A stretch of DNA of 64,000 nucleotides. It comes from Bacteroidales bacterium UBA4912. GTDB taxonomy: Bacteria; Bacteroidota; Bacteroidia; Bacteroidales; Dysgonomonadaceae. The notes beneath the pieces are model-generated. The model made no database searches and was not told the origin of the DNA. It saw only the letters and a program-made list of their open reading frames with translations. Numbering within the stretch: position 1 is the first letter of the stretch; each line of letters begins with the position of its first letter. The translations under genes and the position numbers were made by a program. The DNA lies in assembly GCA_002398875.1 (NCBI GenBank), contig DHCC01000089.1:23484-87483 (forward strand), given 5' to 3'. Of this stretch, positions 49,278-59,286 are shown in pieces.

Positions 49278-50309
49278 ATGGAGTCAAGACAATATTTTCT
49301 CGGCATGACACTGGCCGAAATCACAGAAAGCGTGCAAGAACTTAATCTACCCAAATTTACAGGAAAACAGATTGCTGACTGGGTATACATTAAGCGCGTG
49401 AAATCTATAGATGAAATGACCAACATTTCACTCAAAAATAGAGAGATAATCTCTGAAAAGTTTGATGTGGGTCGTACTGAACCGCTGGATATAAAGACTT
49501 CTGTGGATGGTACGCGTAAGATGCTGTTCAGAACACACAGCGGTAAGTTTATAGAAACCGTTACTATTCCTGAAGATGACAGACTTACAATATGTGTTTC
49601 CTCTCAGGTTGGTTGTCGTATGAACTGCGATTTCTGCATGACAGGAAAACAGGGCTTTCATGATAATCTTACAGCAGGGGAAATTCTTAATCAGGTATAT
49701 TCAGTACCCGATTCTGAAGAAATCACTAATCTCGTTTTTATGGGAATGGGTGAACCATTAGACAATTACAAGAATGTGAAAAAAGCATCTGATTTGTTGA
49801 TGGCTGAGTATTCGCTTGCCTGGAGCCCGAAAAGAATTACTTTATCAACTATAGGACTTACATCCAACCTCAAACGATTTCTTGAAGACAGCAAATGTCA
49901 CCTTGCAGTAAGTTTACACAATCCTATTCCTGAAGAGCGCCTCACAATTATGCCAATAGAAAAATCGGCACCTGTAACTTCTGTAATTGAGCTTCTTCGT
50001 GATTACGACTGGAGTCATCAGCGCCGTTTATCTTTTGAATATATAATGTTTGACGGGGTAAATGATTCACTGCTTTATGCAAGGGAGCTGGCAAAATTGC
50101 TTAACGGACTGGATTGCAGGATCAATCTAATCCGGTTTCACGTTATACCTATGAGTAAACTTCGCCCTTCAACAAACGAAAACATGATTAAATTCCGTGA
50201 TACTTTAACCTCAAAAGGTTTTATCTGTACAATACGTGCATCAAGAGGTGAAGATATTTATGCAGCATGCGGAATGCTATCAACGGCTAAGATCGGCGAT
50301 AAGAGTTAG
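49278..50309 (+). CDS. rlmN: Dual-specificity 23S rRNA/tRNA adenine-C2 methyltransferase RlmN
   Basis: A 343-residue radical-SAM enzyme that methylates C2 of A2503 in 23S rRNA and A37 of some tRNAs. The 4Fe-4S cluster motif is C113-x3-C117-x2-C120 in VGCRMNCDFCMTG. GMGEPLDNYKNV, ITLSTIGLTSNLKRF, LAVSLHNPIPEERLTIMPIEK and SFEYIMFDGVNDS are conserved, and the C-terminal RGEDIYAACGML holds the methyl-carrying Cys. It lies 101 bp before the DUF4837 gene, which has its own candidate promoter. Confidence 0.96.
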   Translation: MESRQYFLGMTLAEITESVQELNLPKFTGKQIADWVYIKRVKSIDEMTNISLKNREIISEKFDVGRTEPLDIKTSVDGTRKMLFRTHSGKFIETVTIPEDDRLTICVSSQVGCRMNCDFCMTGKQGFHDNLTAGEILNQVYSVPDSEEITNLVFMGMGEPLDNYKNVKKASDLLMAEYSLAWSPKRITLSTIGLTSNLKRFLEDSKCHLAVSLHNPIPEERLTIMPIEKSAPVTSVIELLRDYDWSHQRRLSFEYIMFDGVNDSLLYARELAKLLNGLDCRINLIRFHVIPMSKLRPSTNENMIKFRDTLTSKGFICTIRASRGEDIYAACGMLSTAKIGDKS

Positions 50310-50360
50310 CTATTTATCATAAATTAAAACCAAACAGCTTATTATCCACACAAATAATTG

Positions 50361-50368
50361 TATATTTG
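50361..50368 (+). promoter_or_regulatory. Putative -7 element of the DUF4837-pdxA pair
   Basis: TATATTTG, 42 bp before the DUF4837 ATG; TTA rather than TTG lies at -33. Confidence 0.45.
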
Positions 50369-50410
50369 TTTTATAAAGTGGAATAAAGTGAAATCACAAT
50401 AAAAAATATT

Positions 50411-51412
50411 ATGAAACATTTTACTGGTTTACTCACTCTTTTAGCGGTTATTGTTCTCTTATCTTCATGTAATAGCGGAGGTGGTTTTCTCTCTGCTTCA
50501 GGAGCTAATAATGAAGTTCTTGTAATAATGGATGATACTTCATGGGAAAACGCATCTGGCAGAGCACTTTTTGATGTGCTCAATTCAAACACGAAAGGGT
50601 TGCCACAGCCTGAACCCAACTTCAGGATCCTGCACATTACTCCTGAAAATTTTACGAGTACATTTAAGATGGCAAGAAATATAGTAATTCCTGTTATTTC
50701 TGAAATGTATAGTCAGCCCAAACTGGAAGCTGAACTCGATACTTATGCCGCTGGTCAGGTAATTATGAATATAAAGGCACCGGACAGCACAAGTTTCGCT
50801 AATTATGTGACAGAAAATAAAGATGTTATCGTTAATTATTTTATAGAAAAAGAGCTTGAACGAAATGCACAATGGCTCAAGAACGAGATTAAAAGTCCCG
50901 TAGTACGTGCTCAGCAGATGTTTGGTATCAATATTCATTTTCCAAAAGGTATTGTAAATTTCGAGGAGTTCAATAACTTTCTATGGGCTACAAACAACTC
51001 GGGGAGAGGTCGCCAGGACATTGTTATTTATCAATTCCCTTATAGATCTGAAACAGTTTTTGAAAAAGACTCACTGATAAAAGTGCGGAATGAATTTTTA
51101 GGTAAATATATTAAGGGAGCGTTTGATTCAGAAATGTCAACATCAACAGTTTATCCACCCGACTACAGGAGATTTACAGTTGACGGTATCTTCCGCGCTG
51201 AGCTGAGAGGTTTATGGGAAATGACCACCGATATGATGGGAGGGCCGTTTGTTATGAATGCTTTCGTGAATGAGAACACCGGTATGGTTATAGTTGTGGA
51301 AACGTATGTTTATGCACCTGAAACGAATAAACGTAACCTAATGCGTAGCCTTGAAGCCACATTGTATACTATAAGTTTCCCAAAACCTGAAGAGTTTGTG
51401 ATAGAAGCATAG
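50411..51412 (+). CDS. DUF4837 family lipoprotein
   Basis: A 333-residue lipoprotein of unknown function, with signal MKHFTGLLTLLAVIVLLSS then Cys20. The sequence pattern (NNEVLVIMDDTSWENASGRALFDVL near the start, QMFGINIHFPKGIVNFEEFNNFLWATNNSGRGRQDIVIYQFPY in the middle and GGPFVMNAFVNENTGMVIVVETYVYAPETNKRNLMRSLEATLYTIS at the end) is that of the Bacteroidetes-restricted DUF4837 family. It lies between rlmN and pdxA. Nothing in the context reveals its job. Confidence 0.85.
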   Translation: MKHFTGLLTLLAVIVLLSSCNSGGGFLSASGANNEVLVIMDDTSWENASGRALFDVLNSNTKGLPQPEPNFRILHITPENFTSTFKMARNIVIPVISEMYSQPKLEAELDTYAAGQVIMNIKAPDSTSFANYVTENKDVIVNYFIEKELERNAQWLKNEIKSPVVRAQQMFGINIHFPKGIVNFEEFNNFLWATNNSGRGRQDIVIYQFPYRSETVFEKDSLIKVRNEFLGKYIKGAFDSEMSTSTVYPPDYRRFTVDGIFRAELRGLWEMTTDMMGGPFVMNAFVNENTGMVIVVETYVYAPETNKRNLMRSLEATLYTISFPKPEEFVIEA

Positions 51413-51450
51413 AAATATTACTATTAAATAGAGAATTAAATTATATATAA

Positions 51451-52542
51451 ATGTCAGAGCTAATTAAAGTAGGCATAACACATGGAGATGTTAATGGTGT
51501 TGGATACGAAATATTAATGAAAACGTTTTCCGACATCCGTATGTTAGAATTGATTCACCCGATAATATACGGATCATCAAAGTCTGCATCCTACCATCGT
51601 AAGTTACTAAATAATAATTCTGTAAATTTTAATATAATAAACAGTGTTGAAGAATCAAGAGAAGGTAGAATTAATCTATTGAATTGTATAAAAGATGAAA
51701 CGCGTATTGACATAGGCACAGCAACTGCCGAAGCTGGCGAGTCAGCATACATAGCACTTGATTGCGCCACTAAAGATCTGAAAGAAAACAAGATTGACGT
51801 TCTTGTCACACTGCCTATCAACAAAGACACTATACAGAGTGATCAATTTAAATTTCCCGGACACACCGAATTTCTTGAAGAAAGATTTGCCGGTGAAGGT
51901 GAAAAGGCTCTTATGATAATGGCTACACAAACAATGCGAGTGGCTCTCGCAACTACTCATATTCCTCTTAAAGATGTCTCTTCTGCACTATCAAAAGAGC
52001 TTATAGCCGAAAAGATAAGAACCCTCAACAATACACTGAAGCGTGATTTTAGTATTGATGCACCACGAATTGCAGTGCTAGGACTGAATCCTCATGCCGG
52101 TGAAAATGGTCTTCTGGGAAAAGAGGAAGAAGAAATTATCGCACCTGTAGTAAAAGAAGCTCAGGAAGAATGGATTTTGTGTGCAGGACCTTATGCTGCT
52201 GACGGTTTTTTCGGAAGTGGACGTTTTAAAGAGTTTGATGCCATATTGGCCATGTATCATGATCAGGGGCTGATTCCATTCAAGACAATGGCAATGGATA
52301 TGGGTGTTAATTATACTGCAGGATTACCTATTATACGAACTTCTCCTGATCACGGAACAGCTTACGATATTGCGGGAAAAAATGAGGCTTCGGATGAATC
52401 ATTTCGCCAGTCAATTTATATGGCTGTTGATATTTACAGAAATCGTGTTATATATGATGAAGCTCGTAAGAATCCTCTTAAGAAGATGTTTTACGATCGT
52501 GGCAGAGATGATGAAAAACTTGACCTTACAAGGGAAGATTAA
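51451..52542 (+). CDS. pdxA: 4-hydroxythreonine-4-phosphate dehydrogenase
   Basis: A 363-residue enzyme of DXP-dependent pyridoxal phosphate synthesis. It oxidises 4-phosphohydroxy-threonine to a product that condenses with DXP through PdxJ. The metal-binding His residues are in FPGHTEFL, LNPHAGENG and AMYHDQGLIPFK, and GITHGDVNGVGYEI and TSPDHGTAYDIAGKNEAS are conserved. It is slightly longer than E. coli PdxA (329). It follows DUF4837 by 38 bp and is convergent with ilvC. Confidence 0.96.
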   Translation: MSELIKVGITHGDVNGVGYEILMKTFSDIRMLELIHPIIYGSSKSASYHRKLLNNNSVNFNIINSVEESREGRINLLNCIKDETRIDIGTATAEAGESAYIALDCATKDLKENKIDVLVTLPINKDTIQSDQFKFPGHTEFLEERFAGEGEKALMIMATQTMRVALATTHIPLKDVSSALSKELIAEKIRTLNNTLKRDFSIDAPRIAVLGLNPHAGENGLLGKEEEEIIAPVVKEAQEEWILCAGPYAADGFFGSGRFKEFDAILAMYHDQGLIPFKTMAMDMGVNYTAGLPIIRTSPDHGTAYDIAGKNEASDESFRQSIYMAVDIYRNRVIYDEARKNPLKKMFYDRGRDDEKLDLTRED

Positions 52543-52630
52543 TTACTAATCTAATAAAATAGTACATAATTGAAGATTGCAATTATAGTTTAAAAACATC
52601 TCCGGAATATTAAAATCAGGTAAACAGAAA

Positions 52631-52670
52631 AAAAGAGACTAAGATTAAATCCTAGTCTCTTTTGTTTTTT
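52631..52670. terminator. Bidirectional terminator between pdxA and ilvC
   Basis: AAAAGAGACTA (52631-52641) pairs with TAGTCTCTTTT (52653-52663) over an 11-nt loop, with T-rich sequence after it and an A-run before it, suiting both strands. Confidence 0.8.
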
Positions 52671-52688
52671 GATTAAGTTTAAAGTTAA

Positions 52689-53735
52689 TCAGTTATTTTC
52701 TGGTCTTAGCTTGCGAACCACAGCACCTGTCTTCCACATTTCACTTTCGCGCAATGATTTTAGTTCTTCTTCAAGTTTCACACGATAATCAGGCTGTGAA
52801 TTGCTGTCAATAGAACGCTGAGCCTCATTTCCGTTGGCTACTTCTTTATAGAGTTTTTCGAAAACTGGTTTTGTAGCATCATGAAACGGTCCCATCCAGT
52901 CTAATGCCCCTCTTTGTGCTGTTGTTGAACAGTTAGCATACATCCAATCCATTCCATTCTCAGCAAACAGTGGCATCAGTGATTGTGTAAGCTCTTCAAC
53001 GGTTTCGTTAAAGGCTTCTGAGGGAGTATGTCCGTTTTCACGAAGAACTTCATATTGTGCAAGTAATAGCCCCTGAATAGCACCCATCAGAGTACCGCGC
53101 TCACCAGTGAGATCAGAAAACACCTCACGTTTGAAATCAGTTTCAAATAGATAGCCAGAACCTACACCAATACCTAATGCCACAACTCGCTCGTAAGCTC
53201 TGCCTGTAGCATCCTGAAATATTGCATAACTTGAATTCAAACCGCGTCCTTCAAGAAACATCCTGCGTAGGCTTGTTCCTGAACCTTTTGGTGCAACCAG
53301 AATTACATCTACATCAGCCGGAGGAATAATTCCTGTACGCTCTTTGTATGTGATTCCAAAACCATGTGAGAAATAAAGCGCTTTGCCAGGTGTTAAATGT
53401 TTCTTTACAGTATCCCACATTGAAATCTGTGCAGCATCAGACAGTAAGTACTGAATAATTGTACCTCTTTCACATGCTTCTTCAATCTCGAAAAGTGTTT
53501 CACCCGGTACCCAGCCATCGGCTATTGCTTTATCCCAAGTCTTACTTTCTTTACGTTGACCAACAATTACATTAAAACCGTTATCACGCAGGTTCAATGA
53601 TTGTCCGGGACCCTGAACACCATAACCAATCACTGCAATTATTTCATCCTTTAATACTTCCTGAGCTTTACTCAAAGGAAACTCTTCGCGGGTTACTACA
53701 TTTTCTTCTACTCCGCCAAAATTCATTTTTGCCAT
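52689..53735 (-). CDS. ilvC: Ketol-acid reductoisomerase
   Basis: A 348-residue class I enzyme that isomerises and reduces acetolactate and acetohydroxybutyrate with NAD(P)H in valine/isoleucine synthesis. IAVIGYGVQGPGQSLNLRDNGFNVIVGQRK is the nucleotide fold, FSHGFGI holds the catalytic His region, and DLTGERGTLMGAIQGL and FNETVEELTQSLMPL bind metal and substrate. The protein lacks the duplicated C-terminal half of class II forms. MAKMNFGGVEEN is the family start, so the ATG at 53733-53735 was taken over one 21 bp upstream. It is last in the leu-ilv cluster, about 120 bp after ilvN. Confidence 0.96.
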   Translation of the reverse strand: MAKMNFGGVEENVVTREEFPLSKAQEVLKDEIIAVIGYGVQGPGQSLNLRDNGFNVIVGQRKESKTWDKAIADGWVPGETLFEIEEACERGTIIQYLLSDAAQISMWDTVKKHLTPGKALYFSHGFGITYKERTGIIPPADVDVILVAPKGSGTSLRRMFLEGRGLNSSYAIFQDATGRAYERVVALGIGVGSGYLFETDFKREVFSDLTGERGTLMGAIQGLLLAQYEVLRENGHTPSEAFNETVEELTQSLMPLFAENGMDWMYANCSTTAQRGALDWMGPFHDATKPVFEKLYKEVANGNEAQRSIDSNSQPDYRVKLEEELKSLRESEMWKTGAVVRKLRPENN

Positions 53736-53854
53736 TTTGTTTGATTTTAGCCTCACTTAATCATCTTTACAGATGAAAAGCTTTGGTAATATTACTAATT
53801 TATATATTTATACTCGTGTTAATCAGTATAATCATGTTGTATACTGCTCATTTG

Positions 53855-54412
53855 TTATTCTACATTATTGTTAGACAACTCCCTCTTCGCCAGCATATCA
53901 CTCAATCTCTCAACTTTTGATTTGGTAATTGCTATTCTTCCTGACCGTACGAACTGAAGAACACCTATTTTCTCGGCCAATTCATCAAACAGGCTCTGTG
54001 TCTCAACATAATGCCCAGCTTTTAGAAAAACTATGCAGTCTTTTGAAATTTCTAAGATACGTACATTATATTTTCTCACAAGATATTCTATTGATCCATG
54101 CTCGAGTACTTTATCGGTAGACATCTTATACAAAGCCACTTCCTGATGAACCAGGTCCTCATCGGTATTATAATAAGCTTTAAGAATATCTACCCTTTTA
54201 TCGATGAGACGCACAAGCTTTTTCATTATATCCTCATCATTCGCAAAAGTAGTAATGGTGAATTTATGAATACCTTTGATGGCAGAGGGTGAGACCGAAA
54301 GCGTTTCGATATTCAATTGTCTGCGGGTAAATATTGTAGTGATCTGATTAAGTACACCCACAGTATTCTCCGAGAAAATGGTTATTGTATACAATGTTTT
54401 ATTGTCTTCCAT
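53855..54412 (-). CDS. ilvN: Acetolactate synthase small (regulatory) subunit
   Basis: A 185-residue regulatory subunit with an N-terminal ACT domain (YTITIFSENTVGVLNQITTIFTRRQLNIETLSVSPS, residues about 5-75) and a C-terminal domain. It confers valine feedback on the large subunit. The frame opens 36 bp upstream, but MEDNKTLYTITIFS fits the family and places the start at 54410-54412. It lies between ilvB and ilvC, as expected. In some Bacteroides an acyl-ACP thioesterase gene lies between ilvN and ilvC; it is absent here. Confidence 0.93.
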   Translation of the reverse strand: MEDNKTLYTITIFSENTVGVLNQITTIFTRRQLNIETLSVSPSAIKGIHKFTITTFANDEDIMKKLVRLIDKRVDILKAYYNTDEDLVHQEVALYKMSTDKVLEHGSIEYLVRKYNVRILEISKDCIVFLKAGHYVETQSLFDELAEKIGVLQFVRSGRIAITKSKVERLSDMLAKRELSNNNVE

Positions 54413-54501
54413 TTTTGTTGATTTTAAATTTGATTCATTACACATCACATATATTATGTAACTTATATCTGATCACGGTTCAAAGTTCACAATTAACCAT
54501 C

Positions 54502-56262
54502 TTACATCGTTTGTCCGTTTCCCAGTAAAATATTGGTCACACAACCACCGGCAGGTACCATAGGATAAACCATACCTTTTGTTTCCACAACTACTTCAAG
54601 CAGGAAAGCACCTTTATGACTCAGCATCTCACTTATAGCATCGTCAAGCTCTTCGCGTTTGGTAACTTTACGACCTTTTATTTTGTATGCATCAGCAATT
54701 TTTATGAAGTCAGGATTTTTCAGATGTGTTTCAGAATATCGTTCATCGAAAAACAACTCCTGCCACTGGCGTACCATGCCAAGGTAATTATTATTAAGAA
54801 GGATAATTTTCACATCAACATCATACTCCATAATTGTACCAAATTCCTGTATAGTCATCTGTAATCCACCGTCGCCCACAAATATACAAACAGTTCTGTC
54901 AGGTGCACCATATTTGGCACCTATACCTGCAGGAAGTCCGAAGCCCATAGTCCCGAGTCCTCCTGATGTAACCATGCTCCTCGATTGAGTGTATTTGAAA
55001 TAGCGGGTGCTCATCATTTGGTGCTGACCAACATCAGTCACACAGATTGCTTTATTATCAGTGGCTTCAGTTACTTTGTTAATCACTTCGCCCATCTTGA
55101 TTTCACCTCCGTTTTCTGGATATAACTCGTTTTGTATAACACAATCATATTCTTTCTGTACGTAGGGGTTGAATTCAGATATCCATTCAGAGAGCGATCT
55201 CTTTTCCAGCAGTTCAGTAACCAGCGGCAGCGTCTGTTTTGCATCTCCCGCCACCTTAACAGTTGTCTTCACATTTTTATCCAACTCTGCTTGATCGATA
55301 TCAAAATGTATAACTTTTGCCTGTTTAGCATAAGTTTTAAGGTCACCGGTAACTCTGTCATCAAATCTCATGCCGATTGCAATCAAAACATCGCACTCAT
55401 TAGTCATCATATTTGGTGCAACATTACCATGCATACCCAGCATACCGAAATTTAGAGGGTGATTACTTTGCATTGCTGACAATCCCAGAATAGTTGATCC
55501 AAAAGGGATATCTGCCTTTTCGAGAAAAGTTCGAAGTTCCTCTTCAGCATTTCCCAGAATTACACCCTGCCCTATCAGTGCAAGAGGTTTCTTGGCACTG
55601 TTAATTATTTCTGCTGCTTTCTTTATATTCTCCTTCTCAATGTCTGGAACGGGCTGGTAACTGCGTAAAAAGGTACTCTTTTGATAACTGTATTCACAAC
55701 TGTTAATCTGAGCATCTTTGGCAATATCAAGTACCACAGGACCGGGGCGACCACTCGAAGCAATATAAAAAGCTCTGGAAACAGCCCATGCCAGATCCTC
55801 TACCCTTCTCACCTGATATGCCCACTTCGTGATTGGTTGAGTAACACCAATAACATCAGCTTCCTGAAAAGCATCAGAGCCCAATAGGGCAGAACTAACC
55901 TGACCAGAAATCACAACAAGAGGCGTACTATCCATCATTGCGTCCGTAATTCCTGTTATTGTGTTTGTTGCACCCGGTCCAGAGGTAACAAGTGCCACTC
56001 CCACTTTCTCTGAAACTCTTGCATATCCTTGGGCTGCGTGCACTGCTCCCTGTTCATGCCTAACCAGCACATGCCTTATTTCATTTTTGTGATCATAAAG
56101 TGCATCGAACACAGGCATTATGGCACCACCCGGATAACCAAATAAAGTGTCAACCCCTTCTGCTAAAAGTGAACGAATTAATATTTCACTTCCCGATATA
56201 ATCTCAGTCTCCTGTTTAATTGCAGGAGGTGTAGTAGCTTGAGTTTGAATATCTTTGTTCAT
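54502..56262 (-). CDS. ilvB: Acetolactate synthase large subunit
   Basis: A 586-residue TPP-dependent enzyme condensing two pyruvates, or pyruvate with 2-oxobutyrate. GVDTLFGYPGGAIMPVFDAL and RHEQGAVHAAQGYARVSEKVGVALVTSGPGATNTITGI form the N-terminal domain (catalytic Glu in HEQGA). GDGGLQMTIQEFGTIMEYDVDVKIILLNNNYLGMVRQWQ is the TPP/Mg motif. The C-terminal VVETKGMVYPMVPAGG is typical of biosynthetic AHAS. It lies 28 bp after ilvD and upstream of ilvN. Confidence 0.97.
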   Translation of the reverse strand: MNKDIQTQATTPPAIKQETEIISGSEILIRSLLAEGVDTLFGYPGGAIMPVFDALYDHKNEIRHVLVRHEQGAVHAAQGYARVSEKVGVALVTSGPGATNTITGITDAMMDSTPLVVISGQVSSALLGSDAFQEADVIGVTQPITKWAYQVRRVEDLAWAVSRAFYIASSGRPGPVVLDIAKDAQINSCEYSYQKSTFLRSYQPVPDIEKENIKKAAEIINSAKKPLALIGQGVILGNAEEELRTFLEKADIPFGSTILGLSAMQSNHPLNFGMLGMHGNVAPNMMTNECDVLIAIGMRFDDRVTGDLKTYAKQAKVIHFDIDQAELDKNVKTTVKVAGDAKQTLPLVTELLEKRSLSEWISEFNPYVQKEYDCVIQNELYPENGGEIKMGEVINKVTEATDNKAICVTDVGQHQMMSTRYFKYTQSRSMVTSGGLGTMGFGLPAGIGAKYGAPDRTVCIFVGDGGLQMTIQEFGTIMEYDVDVKIILLNNNYLGMVRQWQELFFDERYSETHLKNPDFIKIADAYKIKGRKVTKREELDDAISEMLSHKGAFLLEVVVETKGMVYPMVPAGGCVTNILLGNGQTM

Positions 56263-56290
56263 AATAATTATACTCTTATTGTGATGAATA

Positions 56291-58135
56291 TTAAATTATC
56301 CTTACCGCTCCCTTGTCGGCCGAACTTACAAAGTGTGAATAAACCTTTAATGCATTTGAAACATTTCTCTTACGTAAAGGAGTAAAGGCTTCCTCACCTC
56401 TTGCCTCCTCTTGCTGTCTTCTTTCCTGAAGCTTCTCTTCGCTTATTTTCAGATTAATGCTTCTGTTAGGTATATCTATTTCTATTATATCACCATCAAG
56501 AACAAGACCGATATTTCCGCCGGCAGCAGCTTCTGGTGATATATGTCCTATTGACAACCCTGATGTGCCACCTGAAAAACGACCGTCTGTAATCAGTGCA
56601 CACTCTTTACCAAGCTTTTTTGCTTTAATGTAAGATGTTGGGTAAAGCATTTCTTGCATGCCAGGTCCGCCTTTAGGACCTTCATAAACTATGACTACAA
56701 TATCACCTGATTCGACTTCGCCTTTAAGTATACCCGCGCATGCATCATCCTGAGATTGGAATACTTTTGCTCTGCCTGAAAATTTCCATATACTTTCATC
56801 TACACCTGCAGTCTTAACTACACAGCCATTCTGAGCTATATTACCTTTTAGTATTGCAAGACCTCCATCTACAGTATAAGCATGCTTAACACTTCTGATA
56901 CAACCATTTTCTCTGTCAGTGTCAAGCTCCTTAAATCGTGCATCCTGAGATCCCATTACGAGGTTAAAACGGTTACCCGGAGCTGATGAATAGATATTTA
57001 ATGCTTCTGTATCCGGATTTTCTTTTGTTATATCATATTTCTCGATTGCTTCTGCAAGTGATAATCCATCAACACGTTTAACTGAAGTGTCAATCAGGTC
57101 TGCTTTGGCAAGTTCATTTAAAATTCCCATAATTCCGCCTGCACGATTAACATCCTGAATGTGATATTTCTTAGAGTTAGGCGCAACCTTACATATACAA
57201 GGTACACGTCTTGACAGCTCGTCTATATCATCAAGATTGAAGTCAACATTACCCTCATGTGCAATAGCCAGAGTGTGCAGGATTGTATTAGTGGAACCAC
57301 CCATTGCAATATCTAAAGTCATTGCATTAAGAAATGCCTTACGGGTGGCAATATTACGTGGAAGTACTGTCTCATCTCCTTCGAAATAATACTTTTCTGC
57401 ATTCTCCACAATCTGCTTAGCTGCCTTTACAAACAGCTCTTTGCGGTTAACATGCGTCGCAAGTATTGTACCATTACCGGGCAATGCTAGTCCTATAGCT
57501 TCATTAAGACAGTTCATAGAGTTAGCTGTAAACATACCTGAGCAGGATCCGCAAGTTGGGCATGCTGAAACTTCGAGTTGTGATATCCTTTCATCAGAAA
57601 CAGATTCGTCTGCCGATTCTATCATTGCATCAATAAGATCGATCTGTTCATCATCAATCTTACCAGCCTCCATAGGTCCACCCGAAACAAAAATTGTTGG
57701 TATGTTTAGTCGCATTGCAGCCATAAGCATTCCGGGGGTAATCTTGTCACAGTTGCTGATACAAATCATTGCATCAGCTTTGTGTGCATTTACCATGTAC
57801 TCAACAGAGTCTGCAATCATATCGCGTGAGGGAAGAGAGTATAACATACCATCGTGACCCATTGCAATACCATCATCAACTGCAATTGTATTGAACTCAG
57901 CTGCAAAAAAACCCAGTTTCTCAATCTCTTTCTTTACTTTCTGTCCTATATCATGCAGATGCACATGGCCGGGCACAAATTGAGTAAATGAGTTTACTAT
58001 GGCAATAATGGGTTTGCCCATCTGCTCTCTTGTCATGCCGTTTGCATGCCAGAGTGCTCTTGCTCCTGCCATTCGGCGACCTTGAGTGCTGGTTGCGCTT
58101 CGCAGATTCTCTATTTGTTTTGACTGACTATTCAT
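56291..58135 (-). CDS. ilvD: Dihydroxy-acid dehydratase
   Basis: A 614-residue Fe-S enzyme that dehydrates dihydroxyisovalerate and dihydroxymethylvalerate, the third shared step of valine and isoleucine synthesis. Cluster-region cysteines are in CISNCDKITPGM and SACPTCGSCSGMFTANSMNCL; GGSTNTILH, YEGPKGGPGMQEML and LITDGRFSGGTSG are conserved. The length is that of the E. coli enzyme (616). The ATG is 9 bp after the leuB stop, so the leu and ilv halves of the cluster are probably one transcript. Confidence 0.97.
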   Translation of the reverse strand: MNSQSKQIENLRSATSTQGRRMAGARALWHANGMTREQMGKPIIAIVNSFTQFVPGHVHLHDIGQKVKKEIEKLGFFAAEFNTIAVDDGIAMGHDGMLYSLPSRDMIADSVEYMVNAHKADAMICISNCDKITPGMLMAAMRLNIPTIFVSGGPMEAGKIDDEQIDLIDAMIESADESVSDERISQLEVSACPTCGSCSGMFTANSMNCLNEAIGLALPGNGTILATHVNRKELFVKAAKQIVENAEKYYFEGDETVLPRNIATRKAFLNAMTLDIAMGGSTNTILHTLAIAHEGNVDFNLDDIDELSRRVPCICKVAPNSKKYHIQDVNRAGGIMGILNELAKADLIDTSVKRVDGLSLAEAIEKYDITKENPDTEALNIYSSAPGNRFNLVMGSQDARFKELDTDRENGCIRSVKHAYTVDGGLAILKGNIAQNGCVVKTAGVDESIWKFSGRAKVFQSQDDACAGILKGEVESGDIVVIVYEGPKGGPGMQEMLYPTSYIKAKKLGKECALITDGRFSGGTSGLSIGHISPEAAAGGNIGLVLDGDIIEIDIPNRSINLKISEEKLQERRQQEEARGEEAFTPLRKRNVSNALKVYSHFVSSADKGAVRII

Positions 58136-58144
58136 TATTCATTC

Positions 58145-59215
58145 TTACTTTTTATTGATATAAGAAGTAATCCATTCCCCTACTTCACTCAACTTGTAAA
58201 CTTTACCTCCATCTGCAATATCTTCAGTTACCACACCTGCTTCCAGGCTTGCGTTTACTGCCTCACGTATCATAGCTCCTTCTTCGTTCAGATTAAATCC
58301 ATATTCAAACATTAGTGCAGCGGATAGAATCATTGCAAGCGGATTAGCAATATCTTTTCCTGCTGCTTGCGGATAAGAGCCATGTATAGGCTCAAAAAGT
58401 GATGTGTGTAATCCTATTGATGCAGATGGAAGAAGTCCCATAGAACCAGTGATTACAGATGCTTCGTCGGTAAGTATATCACCAAACATATTTTCTGTAA
58501 CCATCACATCAAAACTTTTGGGCCATTGAATTATACGCATTGCAGCGTTATCAACGAACAGGAAATCTGTCTCTATATCAGGATACTGAGGAGCTATCTC
58601 CTGAGCAACTTGACGCCACAGTCTTGAAGTTGCAATCACATTTGCCTTATCAACAACTGTAAGCTTCTTGCGTCGCTGTCCGGCAAATTTATATGCAAGA
58701 TGTAGTATTCTCTCGACCTCTTCACGTGTATAAATACATGTATCATAAGCTGTATTACCATCTTCACTCCTGCCCTGTGGTCTGCCGAAATACATTCCAC
58801 CGGTAAGTTCACGAATGCAAACAAAGTCAGCACCCTCAACCAAGTCAGCTCTGAGGGGTGATTTGTGTATAAGTGAAGGAAAAGTCATTACAGGACGAAT
58901 ATTACCGTATAGTCCCAGTTTCTTGCGCATGCTAAGCAAACCTTGTTCAGGTCTCACTTTAGCATTTGGGTTATTATCATATTTTGGATCACCGATAGCA
59001 CCAAAAAGAACAGCATCACTATTCATGCAAAGTTCATGAGTCTCGTCGGGATAAGGATTTCCTGTTGAATCAATAGCGCATGCTCCAACAATTGCTTCTT
59101 TATAGGTTAATTCATGACCGAATTTATTACAAACAGCTTTTGTAATGTTTAAAGCTTGTTTCATTATTTCGGGACCTATTCCGTCACCCGGCAATACTGC
59201 AATATTCAATTTCAT
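58145..59215 (-). CDS. leuB: 3-isopropylmalate dehydrogenase
   Basis: A 356-residue NAD-dependent decarboxylating dehydrogenase of leucine synthesis. VLPGDGIGPEIMKQ, IRELTGGMYFG, VDKANVIATSRLWR and DEASVITGSMGLLPSASIG are the expected substrate and metal motifs, with EPIHGSYPQAAGKDIANPLA near the NAD site. In organisms using the citramalate route LeuB also processes 3-methylmalate, which is relevant given the neighbouring LeuA-family gene. It lies 71 bp after that gene and 9 bp before ilvD. Confidence 0.96.
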   Translation of the reverse strand: MKLNIAVLPGDGIGPEIMKQALNITKAVCNKFGHELTYKEAIVGACAIDSTGNPYPDETHELCMNSDAVLFGAIGDPKYDNNPNAKVRPEQGLLSMRKKLGLYGNIRPVMTFPSLIHKSPLRADLVEGADFVCIRELTGGMYFGRPQGRSEDGNTAYDTCIYTREEVERILHLAYKFAGQRRKKLTVVDKANVIATSRLWRQVAQEIAPQYPDIETDFLFVDNAAMRIIQWPKSFDVMVTENMFGDILTDEASVITGSMGLLPSASIGLHTSLFEPIHGSYPQAAGKDIANPLAMILSAALMFEYGFNLNEEGAMIREAVNASLEAGVVTEDIADGGKVYKLSEVGEWITSYINKK

Positions 59216-59286
59216 TCGTTTATTATATTTTGTTGTCTGTTATATATTTCTATTCTCTGTTTAATCTTTATATGAATTTCTGTAGC